A program made the translations under genes and the position numbers. The notes under the pieces were generated by a model. It searched no databases. It was not told where the DNA came from and saw nothing but the letters and a program-made list of their open reading frames with translations. Positions 53,609-62,041 of a stretch of DNA of 64,000 nucleotides are shown piece by piece; within the stretch, counting starts at the first letter, position 1, and each line of letters opens with the position of its first letter. Source of the stretch: Streptomyces sp. 1222.5 (GTDB lineage Bacteria > Actinomycetota > Actinomycetes > Streptomycetales > Streptomycetaceae); NCBI RefSeq assembly GCF_900105245.1, contig NZ_FNSZ01000001.1:5764001-5828000 (forward strand), in the 5' to 3' direction.

Positions 53609-56220
53609 CGCTGGGCACTTCCTTCCAGGACGTCTTCGGCGGACCGCATGCCGATCGACAGCAGCGGCAGGTCGGGCTTGATCTGGTCGCGTTCGGGAAC
53701 GAAGGCGACGACCGGGTCCGGAGTGTCCGGGGCATTGACGAAGGACACGAACCGGGCGAGCTTCTCGGGGTCGTTGACGGTCTCGGCCCACTCGTCGCGG
53801 TAGTGCGCGACGTGCGCGGCCATCAGGGACTCCAGCTCCGCGCAGATGCCGAGCGAGTCGTGCACCACCACGTCCCGTACGTGGTCCAGGCCGCCGGGGA
53901 TCCGCTCCAGCCAGGCCGAGGTGCGCTCCAGGCGGTCGGCGGTGCGGATGTAGAACATCAGGAACCGGTCGATCAGGCGCACCAGTTCGGCGTCGGACAG
54001 GTCCTGGGCGAGCAGGTCGGCGTGGCGCGGGGTGGCGCCGCCGTTGCCGCCGACGTACAGGTTCCAGCCGCCGGCGGTGGCGATCACCCCGAAGTCCTTC
54101 GACCGGGCCTCGGCGCACTCGCGCTGGCAGCCGGAGACCGCCGACTTCAGCTTGTGCGGGGAGCGCAGTCCCCGGTAGCGCAGCTCCAGGTCGATCGCCA
54201 TGCGGACCGAGTCCTGCACGCCGTAGCGGCACCAGGTCTGCCCGACGCAGGACTTCACCGTGCGCAGCGACTTGCCGTAGGCGTGCCCGGACTCGAAGCC
54301 GGCGTCCACCAGGCGGGCCCAGATCAGCGGCAGCTGCTCGACCCGCGCGCCGAACATGTCGATCCGCTGTCCGCCGGTGATCTTCGTGTAGAGGCCGAAG
54401 TCCCGGGCGATCTCGCCGATCACGATCAGTTTCTCGGGCGCGATCTCCCCGCCGGGGATGCGTGGCACCACCGAGTACGAGCCGTTCTTCTGGAGGTTGG
54501 CGAGGAAGTGGTCGTTGGTGTCCTGGAGCGCGGCCTGTTCGCCGTCCAGGACGTAGCCGCTCGCGCCGATCGTGGGCGCGAGGGAGGCGATGATCGAGCC
54601 GACGGCCGGCTTGCAGACCTCGCAGCCCTCGCCGCCCCGGGCGCCCTCGCGGCCGTAGCGGTCCAGCAGGTCCCGGTACGAGGTGACACGCAGGGCGAGG
54701 ACGATCTCGTACAGCTCCTCGCGGGTCCGGTCGAAGCAGCCGCACAGCCCCTTGTCGACCTCGACGCCCGCGGCCTCCAGCTCGGCGGTGACCAGTTGCC
54801 CGAGCACCTTCACGCAACTGCCGCAGCCGGTACCGGCCTTGGTGCACTTCTTCACCTCGGGCACGGTGGTGCACGCGTGCTCGGTGACCGCGCCGCGGAT
54901 CGTGCCCTTGCTGACGTTGTGGCAGGAGCAGATGATCGCGTCGTCCGGCAGCGCGGACGGGCCGAGCGCCGCTCCCGAGCCGGCTCCGGCGGGCAGGACG
55001 AGCGACTCGGGGGAGACGGGCGGGACGGAGCCGGTGAGCGCGCGCAGGGTGCCGTACGCCTCCGCGTCGCCGACCAGGATGCCGCCGAGCAGGGTGCCGT
55101 CCGCCCCGATGACCAGCTTCTTGTACAGGCCCGCGCGGGAGTCGGAGTAGACGACGTCCAGGCAGTCGCCGGTGGCGCCGTGCGCGTCGCCGAAGGAGGC
55201 CACGTCCACGCCGAGCAGCTTCAGCTTGGTGGACAGATCGGCCCCCGTGAAGGACGCCTCGTCCCGGGCGATCGCCGCGGCGGCCGTCTCCGCCTGCTCG
55301 TAGCCGGGCGCCACCAGGCCGTACACCCGGCCGTCCGCGGCCTGCGCGCACTCGCCGATCGCGAACACGTGCGGGTCGGCGACCGTGCGGCAGCGCTCGT
55401 CGACGGCGATGCCGCCGCGCTCGCCGACCGTCAGACCGCAGTCCCGCGCGAGCTGATCGCGGGGGCGGACACCGGCGCTGAACACGACCATGTCGACCGC
55501 GAGTTCGGAACCGTCCGACAGCTTCATGCCGGTGACGGCGCCGTCGGTCCCGGTGACGATCTCCTGGGTGCCCGTGCCGGTGTGCACGGTCAGGCCCATG
55601 CCCTCGATGGTCCGCAGCAGCGCCGCGCCACCGCCGTCGTCGACCTGTACCGGCATCAGCCGGGGCGCGAACTCCACGATGTGGGTGGCCAGTCCGAGGC
55701 CGTTCAGGGCGCCGGCCGCCTCCAGGCCGAGCAGGCCGCCGCCGACCACGGCGCCGGTGACGGCCCGGGACCGCGCGTACTCCTCGATGGCGAGCAGGTC
55801 CTCGATGGTCCGGTAGACGAAGCAGCCGGCCGCGTCCTTGCCCGGCACCGGCGGAACGAACGGGTAGGAGCCGGTGGCCAGCACCAGGACGTCGTAGCCG
55901 ACGACGAGCCCGGAGCGCGCGGTCACCTTGCGGGACTCGCGGTCGATCGTCTCCGCCGGGTCCCCGAGGTACAGCTCGATGCCGTGGGTCCTGAGGAACT
56001 CCCCGTCGGTCAGGGAGAGGTCGTCGGGTGTCCGCCCCGAGAAGTACGAGGTCAGCTGCACGCGGTCGTAGGCCGGGCGCGGCTCCTCGCACAGGACGAC
56101 CACGCGGTGCGTGGCGGTCAGGCCGCGCTCGGCGAGTGCTTCGAGGAAGCGCTGGCCGACCATGCCGTGCCCGACGAGCACGATCGTGGGGCGGTCCCCG
56201 GCGGGTGCGGTCGTGGACAT
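53605..56220 (-). CDS. nirB: Nitrite reductase (NADH) large subunit
   Basis: 871 residues from ATG 56220, with GGAGG 6 nt upstream; the start overlaps the upstream stop as TGATG. Order of domains: FAD/NADH oxidoreductase (TIVLVGHGMVGQRFLEAL, LATGSYPFVPPVPG, GVRPRDQLA), BFD-like [2Fe-2S] region (CSCHNVSKG, CTKAGTGCGSC), a second CGCFDRT...CEVC cysteine region, the nitrite/sulfite ferredoxin-like part, and the siroheme-[4Fe-4S] core with CVGQTWCRYG and SGCQRECAEA. It reduces nitrite to ammonium using NADH. In an operon with the extra oxidoreductase and nirD, under a GlnR box. Confidence 0.96.
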   Translation of the reverse strand: MSTTAPAGDRPTIVLVGHGMVGQRFLEALAERGLTATHRVVVLCEEPRPAYDRVQLTSYFSGRTPDDLSLTDGEFLRTHGIELYLGDPAETIDRESRKVTARSGLVVGYDVLVLATGSYPFVPPVPGKDAAGCFVYRTIEDLLAIEEYARSRAVTGAVVGGGLLGLEAAGALNGLGLATHIVEFAPRLMPVQVDDGGGAALLRTIEGMGLTVHTGTGTQEIVTGTDGAVTGMKLSDGSELAVDMVVFSAGVRPRDQLARDCGLTVGERGGIAVDERCRTVADPHVFAIGECAQAADGRVYGLVAPGYEQAETAAAAIARDEASFTGADLSTKLKLLGVDVASFGDAHGATGDCLDVVYSDSRAGLYKKLVIGADGTLLGGILVGDAEAYGTLRALTGSVPPVSPESLVLPAGAGSGAALGPSALPDDAIICSCHNVSKGTIRGAVTEHACTTVPEVKKCTKAGTGCGSCVKVLGQLVTAELEAAGVEVDKGLCGCFDRTREELYEIVLALRVTSYRDLLDRYGREGARGGEGCEVCKPAVGSIIASLAPTIGASGYVLDGEQAALQDTNDHFLANLQKNGSYSVVPRIPGGEIAPEKLIVIGEIARDFGLYTKITGGQRIDMFGARVEQLPLIWARLVDAGFESGHAYGKSLRTVKSCVGQTWCRYGVQDSVRMAIDLELRYRGLRSPHKLKSAVSGCQRECAEARSKDFGVIATAGGWNLYVGGNGGATPRHADLLAQDLSDAELVRLIDRFLMFYIRTADRLERTSAWLERIPGGLDHVRDVVVHDSLGICAELESLMAAHVAHYRDEWAETVNDPEKLARFVSFVNAPDTPDPVVAFVPERDQIKPDLPLLSIGMRSAEDVLEGSAQR

Positions 56221-57437
56221 CAGGAGCCTCCGTCGTTGGTGAGCAGGTGGAGCAGGGGGCCGCCGTCGGACGGGAGCGGCTCTGCTCCCTCCCAGGCGCG
56301 GGCGAGCGCGCCGACGGTGCCGAGTTCGCCGACCAGGACCCCGCCCACCAGCCGGTCGTCGCGGACGACGACCTTGCGGTAGGTGCCCCGGGTGGCGTCG
56401 GCGAGCCGCACCACGTCGTCGCCGGGACGGGCCTCGGTCTCGCCGAACGCGGCGAGGTCGAAGGGGGAGCCCGGGCCCGTGAGGGTCAGCCGGGTCAGGG
56501 AACGGGTGCCGCGGTACCGGACGCCGGCCGGGCCCGCGAGCAGCCCGGCGAGCACGTCGGCCTGTTCCAGCGCGGGGGCGGCCAGGCCGTAGACCGTGCC
56601 GTCGTGCTGGGCGCAGTCGCCGACGGCGTGGATGTGCGGGTCGGAGGTGCGCAGCTCGTCGTCCACGACGACGCCCTTGCGGACGGTGAGCCCCGCCTGC
56701 TCCGCCAGGCCGGTGCGCGGGCGCACCCCGCAGGCGACCACGACGAGGTCGGCGTCGAGGGCGTACCCGTCGGCCAGTTCCACGGAGCGGACCGCGCCGG
56801 CGACGCAGCGCACGTCCCGCACCCGGCACTCGGTGTGCACCTCGACGCCGAGGTCGGTCAGGTGCCGCCGCACCAGCCGGGAGGCGTCGGGGTCCAGCTG
56901 GCGTTCCATGAGGCGTTCGGCCTGCTGGGCGAGGACCACCTGGGCGCCGCGCACGGCGAGCGCCCGGGCGGCGGAGACCCCCAGCAGGCCGCCGCCGATG
57001 ACGACGGCGCGCAGTCCCGGCCGGACCGCCTTGGCCAGCCCCAGGCAGTCGTCCATGGTGCGGAACGCGTGTGCGCCCTCGGGCAGCTGGTGGTCGGCGG
57101 TGAACAGGCCGCGCAGCGGCGGCAGCACCGGGTTGGAGCCGGTGGCCAGGACCAGCGTGTCGTAGGCGATCCGGGTGCCGTCGGCGCAGGCGACGGTCCG
57201 GGCGGTCCGGTCGATCCCGGTGACGCGGGCGCGCAGCAGGCCCTGAGGTGCCGGCAGGCCGATCACCTCCGGGGCGTACCGGCCGGCCAGCACCTCGGCG
57301 AGCAGCACCCGGTTGTAGGGGGCGTGTTCCTCCTCGCCGACCAGCAGCGCGGGCGTGCCCAGGTCGCCGAGCCGCCGGGCGAGCCGTACGCCCGCGAGGC
57401 CGGCGCCGATCACCACCACACGCGTTTTCGAGGTCAT
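56220..57437 (-). CDS. FAD-dependent oxidoreductase of the nitrite/nitrate reductase operon
   Basis: 405 residues. Two Rossmann motifs (VVVIGAGLAGVRLARRL and AVVIGGGLLGVSAARAL), FAD contacts LATGSNPVLPPL and AVGDCAQHDG; it resembles the N-terminal domain of NirB and the NasB/NasC electron-transfer proteins. The last residues lack the BFD cluster, so it is a flavoprotein donor only. Most likely it feeds electrons from NAD(P)H to the assimilatory nitrate reductase encoded ~6 kb away (nasA) or to NirB. First gene of the nir operon, ATG 57437, 22 nt downstream of the GlnR box. Confidence 0.88.
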   Translation of the reverse strand: MTSKTRVVVIGAGLAGVRLARRLGDLGTPALLVGEEEHAPYNRVLLAEVLAGRYAPEVIGLPAPQGLLRARVTGIDRTARTVACADGTRIAYDTLVLATGSNPVLPPLRGLFTADHQLPEGAHAFRTMDDCLGLAKAVRPGLRAVVIGGGLLGVSAARALAVRGAQVVLAQQAERLMERQLDPDASRLVRRHLTDLGVEVHTECRVRDVRCVAGAVRSVELADGYALDADLVVVACGVRPRTGLAEQAGLTVRKGVVVDDELRTSDPHIHAVGDCAQHDGTVYGLAAPALEQADVLAGLLAGPAGVRYRGTRSLTRLTLTGPGSPFDLAAFGETEARPGDDVVRLADATRGTYRKVVVRDDRLVGGVLVGELGTVGALARAWEGAEPLPSDGGPLLHLLTNDGGS

Positions 57438-57459
57438 GTCCCGAGCGTGCGGCCCCGAC

Positions 57460-57497
57460 GTTTCCCGGCAGCATCACCTCTGTTTCCCGGGAGGAAC
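57460..57497 (-). promoter_or_regulatory. GlnR box upstream of the nir operon
   Basis: On the minus strand GTTCC-n6-GAAAC-n6-GATGC-n6-GAAAC at exact 6-nt spacings (57497 down to 57460). This matches the gTnAc-n6-GaAAc doublet known for GlnR, the activator of nitrogen genes in Streptomyces. Both GAAAC half-sites are perfect. Confidence 0.85.
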
Positions 57498-57607
57498 GCT
57501 GCCCTCAGCGGCAGGCGGCGGGGGGTGTGAGGGGACCGGGGGCGCTCGGCGGCGGCGGGTGGGTGTGCCGGGACCGGGCGCCGAGCCTCAGAAGCCGTTC
57601 AGATACG

Positions 57608-57637
57608 TGGACGGCACACGCATCCTCTGCCTAGGGT
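57608..57637 (+). promoter_or_regulatory. Promoter of the TauE/SafE gene
   Basis: TGGACG (57608-57613), an 18-nt spacer and TAGGGT (57632-57637). Transcription would start only a few bases before ATG 57645, giving a very short or absent 5' leader. Confidence 0.5.
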
Positions 57638-57644
57638 CGCGATC

Positions 57645-58427
57645 ATGCCCGACATACCCGTGACCGTCGTCGCCCTGCTCTGCGTGGCCTCCCTCGCGGC
57701 CGGCTGGATCGACGCGGTGGTCGGCGGGGGCGGACTGCTGCTGTTGCCGGCCCTGCTGCTGGGCCTGCCCTCGGCCACCCCGGCCGCGACGGCGCTGGGC
57801 ACCAACAAGGCGATCGCGATCGTCGGCACCACGGGCGCCGCCGTGACCTACGCCCGCCGGGCGCCGGTGGACGTCGGCACGGCCGTGCGCATCGGCCTCG
57901 CCGCGCTGGCGGGTTCCTCGGCGGGCGCGTTCTTCGCGGCCGGGATGAGTACGGAGGTCCTCAAGCCGGTGATCATGGTGGTGCTGCTCGGGGTGGCCGC
58001 CTTCGTGATCCTGCGTCCCGCCTTCGGCACGGCCCCGGCCCCGGGCCCCGCCGGCCGGCGCCGCAAGCTCGCCGCGATCGGCCTGGCCGGCCTGGGCATC
58101 GGCTTCTACGACGGTCTGATCGGCCCCGGCACCGGCACGTTCCTGGTCCTCGCGCTGACCGCGGTCCTGCGGCTGGACCTGGTCAGCGCCTCCGCCACCG
58201 CCAAGATCGTCAACTGCTGCACCAACGCGGGCGCCCTGGCCATGTTCGCCTGGCAGGGCACGGTGCTGTGGCGCCTCGCGCTGCTGCTCGCCGTCTTCAA
58301 CCTCGCAGGCGGCATGCTCGGCGCCCGCACCGCGCTCAAGCGCGGCAGCGGTTTCGTCCGGGTGGTCCTGCTGACGGTCGTCCTCGGCCTGGTGGCGAAC
58401 CTGGCCTACGAGCAGTGGGCCGCCTGA
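57645..58427 (+). CDS. TauE/SafE-family permease
   Basis: 260 residues, about eight membrane segments. The two repeated halves each carry the family signature: AGWIDAVVGGGGLLLLPALL at the N-terminus and GLGIGFYDGLIGPGTGTFLVLAL in the middle. Such proteins export sulfite, sulfoacetate or related anions, or transport other small acids. It is divergent from the nir operon but not part of it; a transport role in nitrogen or sulfur assimilation is possible. Start ATG 57645. Confidence 0.9.
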   Translation: MPDIPVTVVALLCVASLAAGWIDAVVGGGGLLLLPALLLGLPSATPAATALGTNKAIAIVGTTGAAVTYARRAPVDVGTAVRIGLAALAGSSAGAFFAAGMSTEVLKPVIMVVLLGVAAFVILRPAFGTAPAPGPAGRRRKLAAIGLAGLGIGFYDGLIGPGTGTFLVLALTAVLRLDLVSASATAKIVNCCTNAGALAMFAWQGTVLWRLALLLAVFNLAGGMLGARTALKRGSGFVRVVLLTVVLGLVANLAYEQWAA

Positions 58428-58489
58428 CCGCGCAGCAGGTCGACCAGCCCGGTGGTGTCCTCGTCCCCGTGCCGGCGGCGAGCCGCCGG

Positions 58490-58620
58490 CTCGGAGAAGG
58501 TGCCGCGGGTCGAGTACTCGCTCACCGGCCGGGGCGCCCTGCTGAACGAGGCCCTGGCGCCGCTCGGGGCCTGGGGCGGGGAGCACGTGCTCGGCGCCGG
58601 GCCGGCCGCGCGCCGAGGGG
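58490..58620 (+). pseudogene. HxlR-type regulator remnant
   Basis: In the plus frame ending past 58620, EKVPRVEYSLTGRGALLNEAL then APLGAWGGEH reproduces the wing and last helix of HxlR regulators (PPRVEYxLTxxG...L...AWxxEH). The helix-turn-helix half is missing, and no start codon precedes it in a coding context. The minus strand of 58428-58490 reads like another lost C-terminus (DEDTTGLVDLLRG). Both probably date from an old deletion beside the TauE gene. Confidence 0.6.
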
Positions 58621-59259
58621 TCAGCGGGAGCCCGTCAGATGGGCGAAGACCACCACGTTGCCCTGGTAGCCGGTGGTTCTCGAGTAGCCGCCGCCGCAGG
58701 TGATGACGCGGAGTTCGGGGCGGGCGGCGGCGCCGTAGACCTTCTCGTCGGGGAAGTCGCGGGCGGAGTACACCTCGACCGCGTCCACCGTGAACACGGC
58801 CACGGAGCCGTCCCGGCGGTCCACCTCGATGCGGGCGCCGCGTTTGAGGGCGCCGAGGTCGTAGAAGACGGCGGGGCCCTCGGTGTTGTCGACGTGCCCG
58901 GCGAGGATCGCGGTGCCCGTCTCACCGGGCATGGTGCCGGCCTCGTACCAGCCGGCGAGGTTCTTCTGGTCCGCGGGCGGCGCGTCCAGGCTGCCGGACG
59001 GAGTGAGGGCCAGGCCCGTCAGCGGGGCGTTCACGCGGATCGCGGGGATGCGGACCCGGGTCGGCGGGGACGGTGCGAGCGCCGGCGCCGCGAGCCGCTC
59101 GTCCGCCGGATCGGGCCGGCCCTCGGCCGGCGACGGCTGCGGTGGGGTGTGCGCGCCGGCACCGCCGCCGAGCAGCCACACCCCCGAACCGAGGGCCACG
59201 ACGGTGACCGCGGCTATGGCGGTGTCGCCGAGCCGGTGGAACCTGGCTCGCGTGCGCAT
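58621..59259 (-). CDS. Class F sortase
   Basis: 212 residues. One N-terminal membrane segment (DTAIAAVTVVALGSGVWLLGG), a Pro/Ala linker, and a sortase fold with the substrate pocket AILAGHVDN, catalytic His in GHVD, catalytic cysteine in VITCGGGY and the conserved arginine region TTGYQGNVVVFA (TTGYxxN layout). It cleaves a sorting signal and attaches proteins covalently to peptidoglycan. ATG 59259 follows GAGAGGGG. It is the gene immediately downstream of a candidate sortase substrate. Confidence 0.92.
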   Translation of the reverse strand: MRTRARFHRLGDTAIAAVTVVALGSGVWLLGGGAGAHTPPQPSPAEGRPDPADERLAAPALAPSPPTRVRIPAIRVNAPLTGLALTPSGSLDAPPADQKNLAGWYEAGTMPGETGTAILAGHVDNTEGPAVFYDLGALKRGARIEVDRRDGSVAVFTVDAVEVYSARDFPDEKVYGAAARPELRVITCGGGYSRTTGYQGNVVVFAHLTGSR

Positions 59260-59377
59260 GCGAACCCCTCTCCCGGGGGCGGACCCCCGAAGGCCCTCCC
59301 CCTCCGGGCCGCGAGGGGCATCGGACCCGGAGGGGGTGGGACTGCGGTACCTGCGGACGGACAGCGGAGGGTGTCCG

Positions 59378-59899
59378 TCAGATCCCGTCGCCTCTCGCCC
59401 GGCGATGCAGGAGCCAGGTACCGCCCGCGGCGGCGACGGCCAGAGCCGCCACACCCGCCGTGGTCTGCGCGGGGTCGGTGCCGAGTGCGCCACCGGCCCC
59501 CGTCTTCACGCTTCCTTTCGGCTGCACGCCGCCGGCCGCCTGCTCGTGCGCCGCGCTCAGCGCCACCACCAGGTCGCCCTTCACCTGCCGGTCGCCCTCC
59601 GCGCACTTGGCGACGATCTCGTACGTCCCCGGCTGCGCGCTCTCCGGCACCTTGAACTGGCCGATGGCCTCGCCCTCGTGCGTGCTGGGCGCCAGCGTGA
59701 AGGTGCCGGCGCCGACCGCGCCCGCGTCCCCGGTCGCGGAGCCCTTGTCGCCGCACGCGGCGGTGTTCACCGTGACCTGGGCACCCGGGGCCACCGTCGA
59801 GGGGTACACGTCCAGGCTGTCGGTACCGGCGGCGTGAGCGGGTGCCGCGGCTGCCAAGGCGAGCGCGGTACCGGTCAGCAGACGGGCGGTGCGGCGCAT
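59378..59899 (-). CDS. Secreted protein, putative sortase substrate
   Basis: 173 residues. Sec signal peptide (MRRTARLLTGTALALAAAAP, cleavage near AHAAG), then an Ig-like beta domain with two cysteines (TAACGDKG, VAKCAEGD) about residues 30-110, and a C-terminal signal: Gly/Ala-rich KTGAGGALGTDPAQTT, membrane segment VAALAVAAAGGTWLL and the basic tail HRRARGDGI. It lacks LPxTG, so a class F sortase recognising a variant motif such as KTGAGG is the best partner. Upstream and cotranscribed with the sortase (118-nt gap). Confidence 0.75.
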   Translation of the reverse strand: MRRTARLLTGTALALAAAAPAHAAGTDSLDVYPSTVAPGAQVTVNTAACGDKGSATGDAGAVGAGTFTLAPSTHEGEAIGQFKVPESAQPGTYEIVAKCAEGDRQVKGDLVVALSAAHEQAAGGVQPKGSVKTGAGGALGTDPAQTTAGVAALAVAAAGGTWLLHRRARGDGI

Positions 59900-60252
59900 G
59901 GTGCTCCCCGAAGCTTGTCCGACTCGTGCCCTTCCGAGGTAAGTGGCTCGGGGGCCCGGCCGCTTCCCGGGAGGACGCCGGGGATTGCGGAGAACGGGTG
60001 TCGGCCGGGCCCCCGGACGGGCTAGCGCTTCCGGGGTTCGGGCAGGTCATGGGCGTGTGCGGAGGCTTCGGAAGGTTGCGGTATGAAAAGCACACGAATG
60101 GAGCGGTGAGCACCGGTGAACGGGTGACGGAGCGTCAAGGCGGGAGGGGCGCCTCCGCGGGTGCCGGGGACCGGCCGGGCCCCGCCCGCGAGCAGGGGGA
60201 CGCCGAAGGCCGGTGCCCGCGGGGGCACCGGCCTCGTGTCGTCGGCGACGGG
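59900..60252. other. Intergenic region between sortase-substrate gene and M4 protease
   Basis: 353 nt without a convincing gene; the short minus frame 60022-60228 has no coding character. It contains the promoter/leader of the substrate gene (GGGGAG before ATG 59899) and the terminator of the protease gene. Confidence 0.6.
60207..60234 (-). terminator. Terminator of the secreted M4 protease gene
   Basis: AGGCCGGTGCCC (60207-60218) pairs perfectly with GGGCACCGGCCT (60223-60234) over a 4-nt loop, 19 nt after the protease stop. Confidence 0.8.
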
Positions 60253-61902
60253 TCAGTTGACGTTGACCGCGCTCCACGCGGCGGCCACCGCGTTGTACTC
60301 GGCGCTCCCCGCGCCGTAGAGGTCCTTCGCCGCGTTGAGGGTGGCGGTCCTGGCCCCCGCGTAGTTCGTCGAGGAGGTCATGTAGACCGTCAGCGCCCGG
60401 TACCAGATCTTGCCGACCTTGTCCCGGCCGATGCCGGCGACGGTGGAGCCGTTGGCGGTCGGCGAGTCGTAGGCGACGCCGTTGATGGTCTTCGCGCCGC
60501 TGCCCTCGGCGAGGAGGTACGCGAAGTGGTTGGCCACGCCCGAGGAGTAGTGGACGTCGAGGTTGCCGACCGAACTGCTCCAGTAGTCGGCCGAGTTGCC
60601 GTCCTTGGACGGCTTGTCCATGTAGCGCAGCGCGGTCTTGCCGAAGCCGGAGCGGACGATCTTCTCGCCGATGAGGTAGTCACCGGTGTCGGAGGAGTTG
60701 TTCGCGTACCACTCGACCATCGTGCCGAGGATGTCGGAGGTGGCCTCGTTCAGGCCGCCGGACTCGCCCGAGTAGGTCAGCGCGGCCGACTTGGACGTCA
60801 CGCCGTGGGTCATCTCGTGCCCGGCGACGTCGAGGGCGACCAGCGGGCCGAAGGTGGTCCCGTCGCCGTCGCCGTACGTCATGCAGAAGCAGCTGTCGTC
60901 CCAGAAGGCGTTGTTGTAGTTGTTGCCGTAGTGGACGCGGTTGTAACTGCCCTTGCCGTCGCCCGCGATGCCGTTGCGGCCGTGGACGTTCTTGTAGTAG
61001 TCCCAGGTCTCGTTGGTGCCGTACTGGGCGTCGACGGCGGCCGAGGAGCGGTCGGCGGTGGTGCCCGTGCCCCAGTGGTTGTCGGCGTCCGTGAACAGGG
61101 TCGCGGGCGCGCGGCTGAAACAGATGCCGAAGATGCACAGGTCGGTCTTGTTGGCCGCGTCACCGGTGTAGGTGTTGCCGCGCGTCGGGTCCTTGAGCTG
61201 GAACGTCGACCCCGACTGGGTGGTCTCCAGCGCGACGGTGCCGCCGTACAGGGACTTGCCGTCGCCGGTGGCCGTCTCGATGTTGTCCCACGCGTCGATC
61301 CGGGCGCCGGTGCGCGCGTCGGTCAGCACCGTGCGGGCGACCGGGTTGCCGAGCGAGTCGAGGCCGGCGGCGTCGGTGCGCCAGGCGAGCCTCGGCGCAC
61401 CGTGCAGGGCGTCGACCACCAGCTCCGGCCTGGCCTTCACCTGCTTCAGCTGCTCGCCGAGGTTGGCGGCGCGCAGGGCGTTCACCGCGAGGTCGGCGGC
61501 CTTCTGGCCGGAGATCTTCGGGACCACGGAGGCCAGGGATATCCGGCCGCGTGTCGCCCGGTCGGCGCTGCGGTAGCCGCCGTCCGCCGCCAGGTGGACG
61601 ACGAAGTCGCCGCCCAGCACCGGCAGTCGGTGGTACGTGCGGTCGTAACGGACGTGCTGGGTGCCGTCCTTGTCCACGATCACGTCCCGCACGCTGGTGT
61701 CCTCGGCGGAGGTGAGGCCGAGGCCCGCGGCGTGGGCGAGCAGTGCCGAGGCCGCGTTCTGGATCGCGGTGGCCCGGGTCGGTCTGCCGTCGGCGTGGGC
61801 GGCGGGGGCGAGAGCGGTGACCATCAGGGCCGCCGTGCTGACGGCGACGCCGGTGGTGGCGAGACGACGGGTTCCGCGGACGTGCTGACGTATCCGGCTC
61901 AT
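60253..61902 (-). CDS. Secreted thermolysin-like M4 metallopeptidase
   Basis: 549 residues from ATG 61902 with AAGGAGA 5 nt upstream. Sec signal peptide (ATTGVAVSTAALMVTALAP, cleavage near AHADG), a long FTP/PepSY propeptide (residues ~40-230, DKDGTQHVRYDRTYHRLPVLGGD), then the catalytic domain with zinc-binding HEMTH (AGHEMTHGVTSKS), GLNEATSDILG and the second-domain HFAYLLAEG. Unlike the protealysin-type protease at 4.1 kb it has the full secretory propeptide. Extra cysteines (CIFGICF, CFC) may form disulfides. Monocistronic, with its own terminator. Confidence 0.95.
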   Translation of the reverse strand: MSRIRQHVRGTRRLATTGVAVSTAALMVTALAPAAHADGRPTRATAIQNAASALLAHAAGLGLTSAEDTSVRDVIVDKDGTQHVRYDRTYHRLPVLGGDFVVHLAADGGYRSADRATRGRISLASVVPKISGQKAADLAVNALRAANLGEQLKQVKARPELVVDALHGAPRLAWRTDAAGLDSLGNPVARTVLTDARTGARIDAWDNIETATGDGKSLYGGTVALETTQSGSTFQLKDPTRGNTYTGDAANKTDLCIFGICFSRAPATLFTDADNHWGTGTTADRSSAAVDAQYGTNETWDYYKNVHGRNGIAGDGKGSYNRVHYGNNYNNAFWDDSCFCMTYGDGDGTTFGPLVALDVAGHEMTHGVTSKSAALTYSGESGGLNEATSDILGTMVEWYANNSSDTGDYLIGEKIVRSGFGKTALRYMDKPSKDGNSADYWSSSVGNLDVHYSSGVANHFAYLLAEGSGAKTINGVAYDSPTANGSTVAGIGRDKVGKIWYRALTVYMTSSTNYAGARTATLNAAKDLYGAGSAEYNAVAAAWSAVNVN

Positions 61903-62041
61903 CAGTCTCCTTGGGGAGGCGCCAGGTTGGAGGTGGGGGTGGCGCTGGCAACCCCTGAGATTTAAGGGGCCATGACATGTCATGTCCATAGGGCGTTCAT
62001 GGAGATGTGTGGGGAGGCGGCGGGGGTACAGAATCGTTTCC

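Noticed and set aside
53605..57477. A 1290-residue single NirB fusion
   Set aside because: The upstream 400 residues are a shadow of the separate FAD oxidoreductase gene, and nirB has its own ATG with a good ribosome site at 56220.
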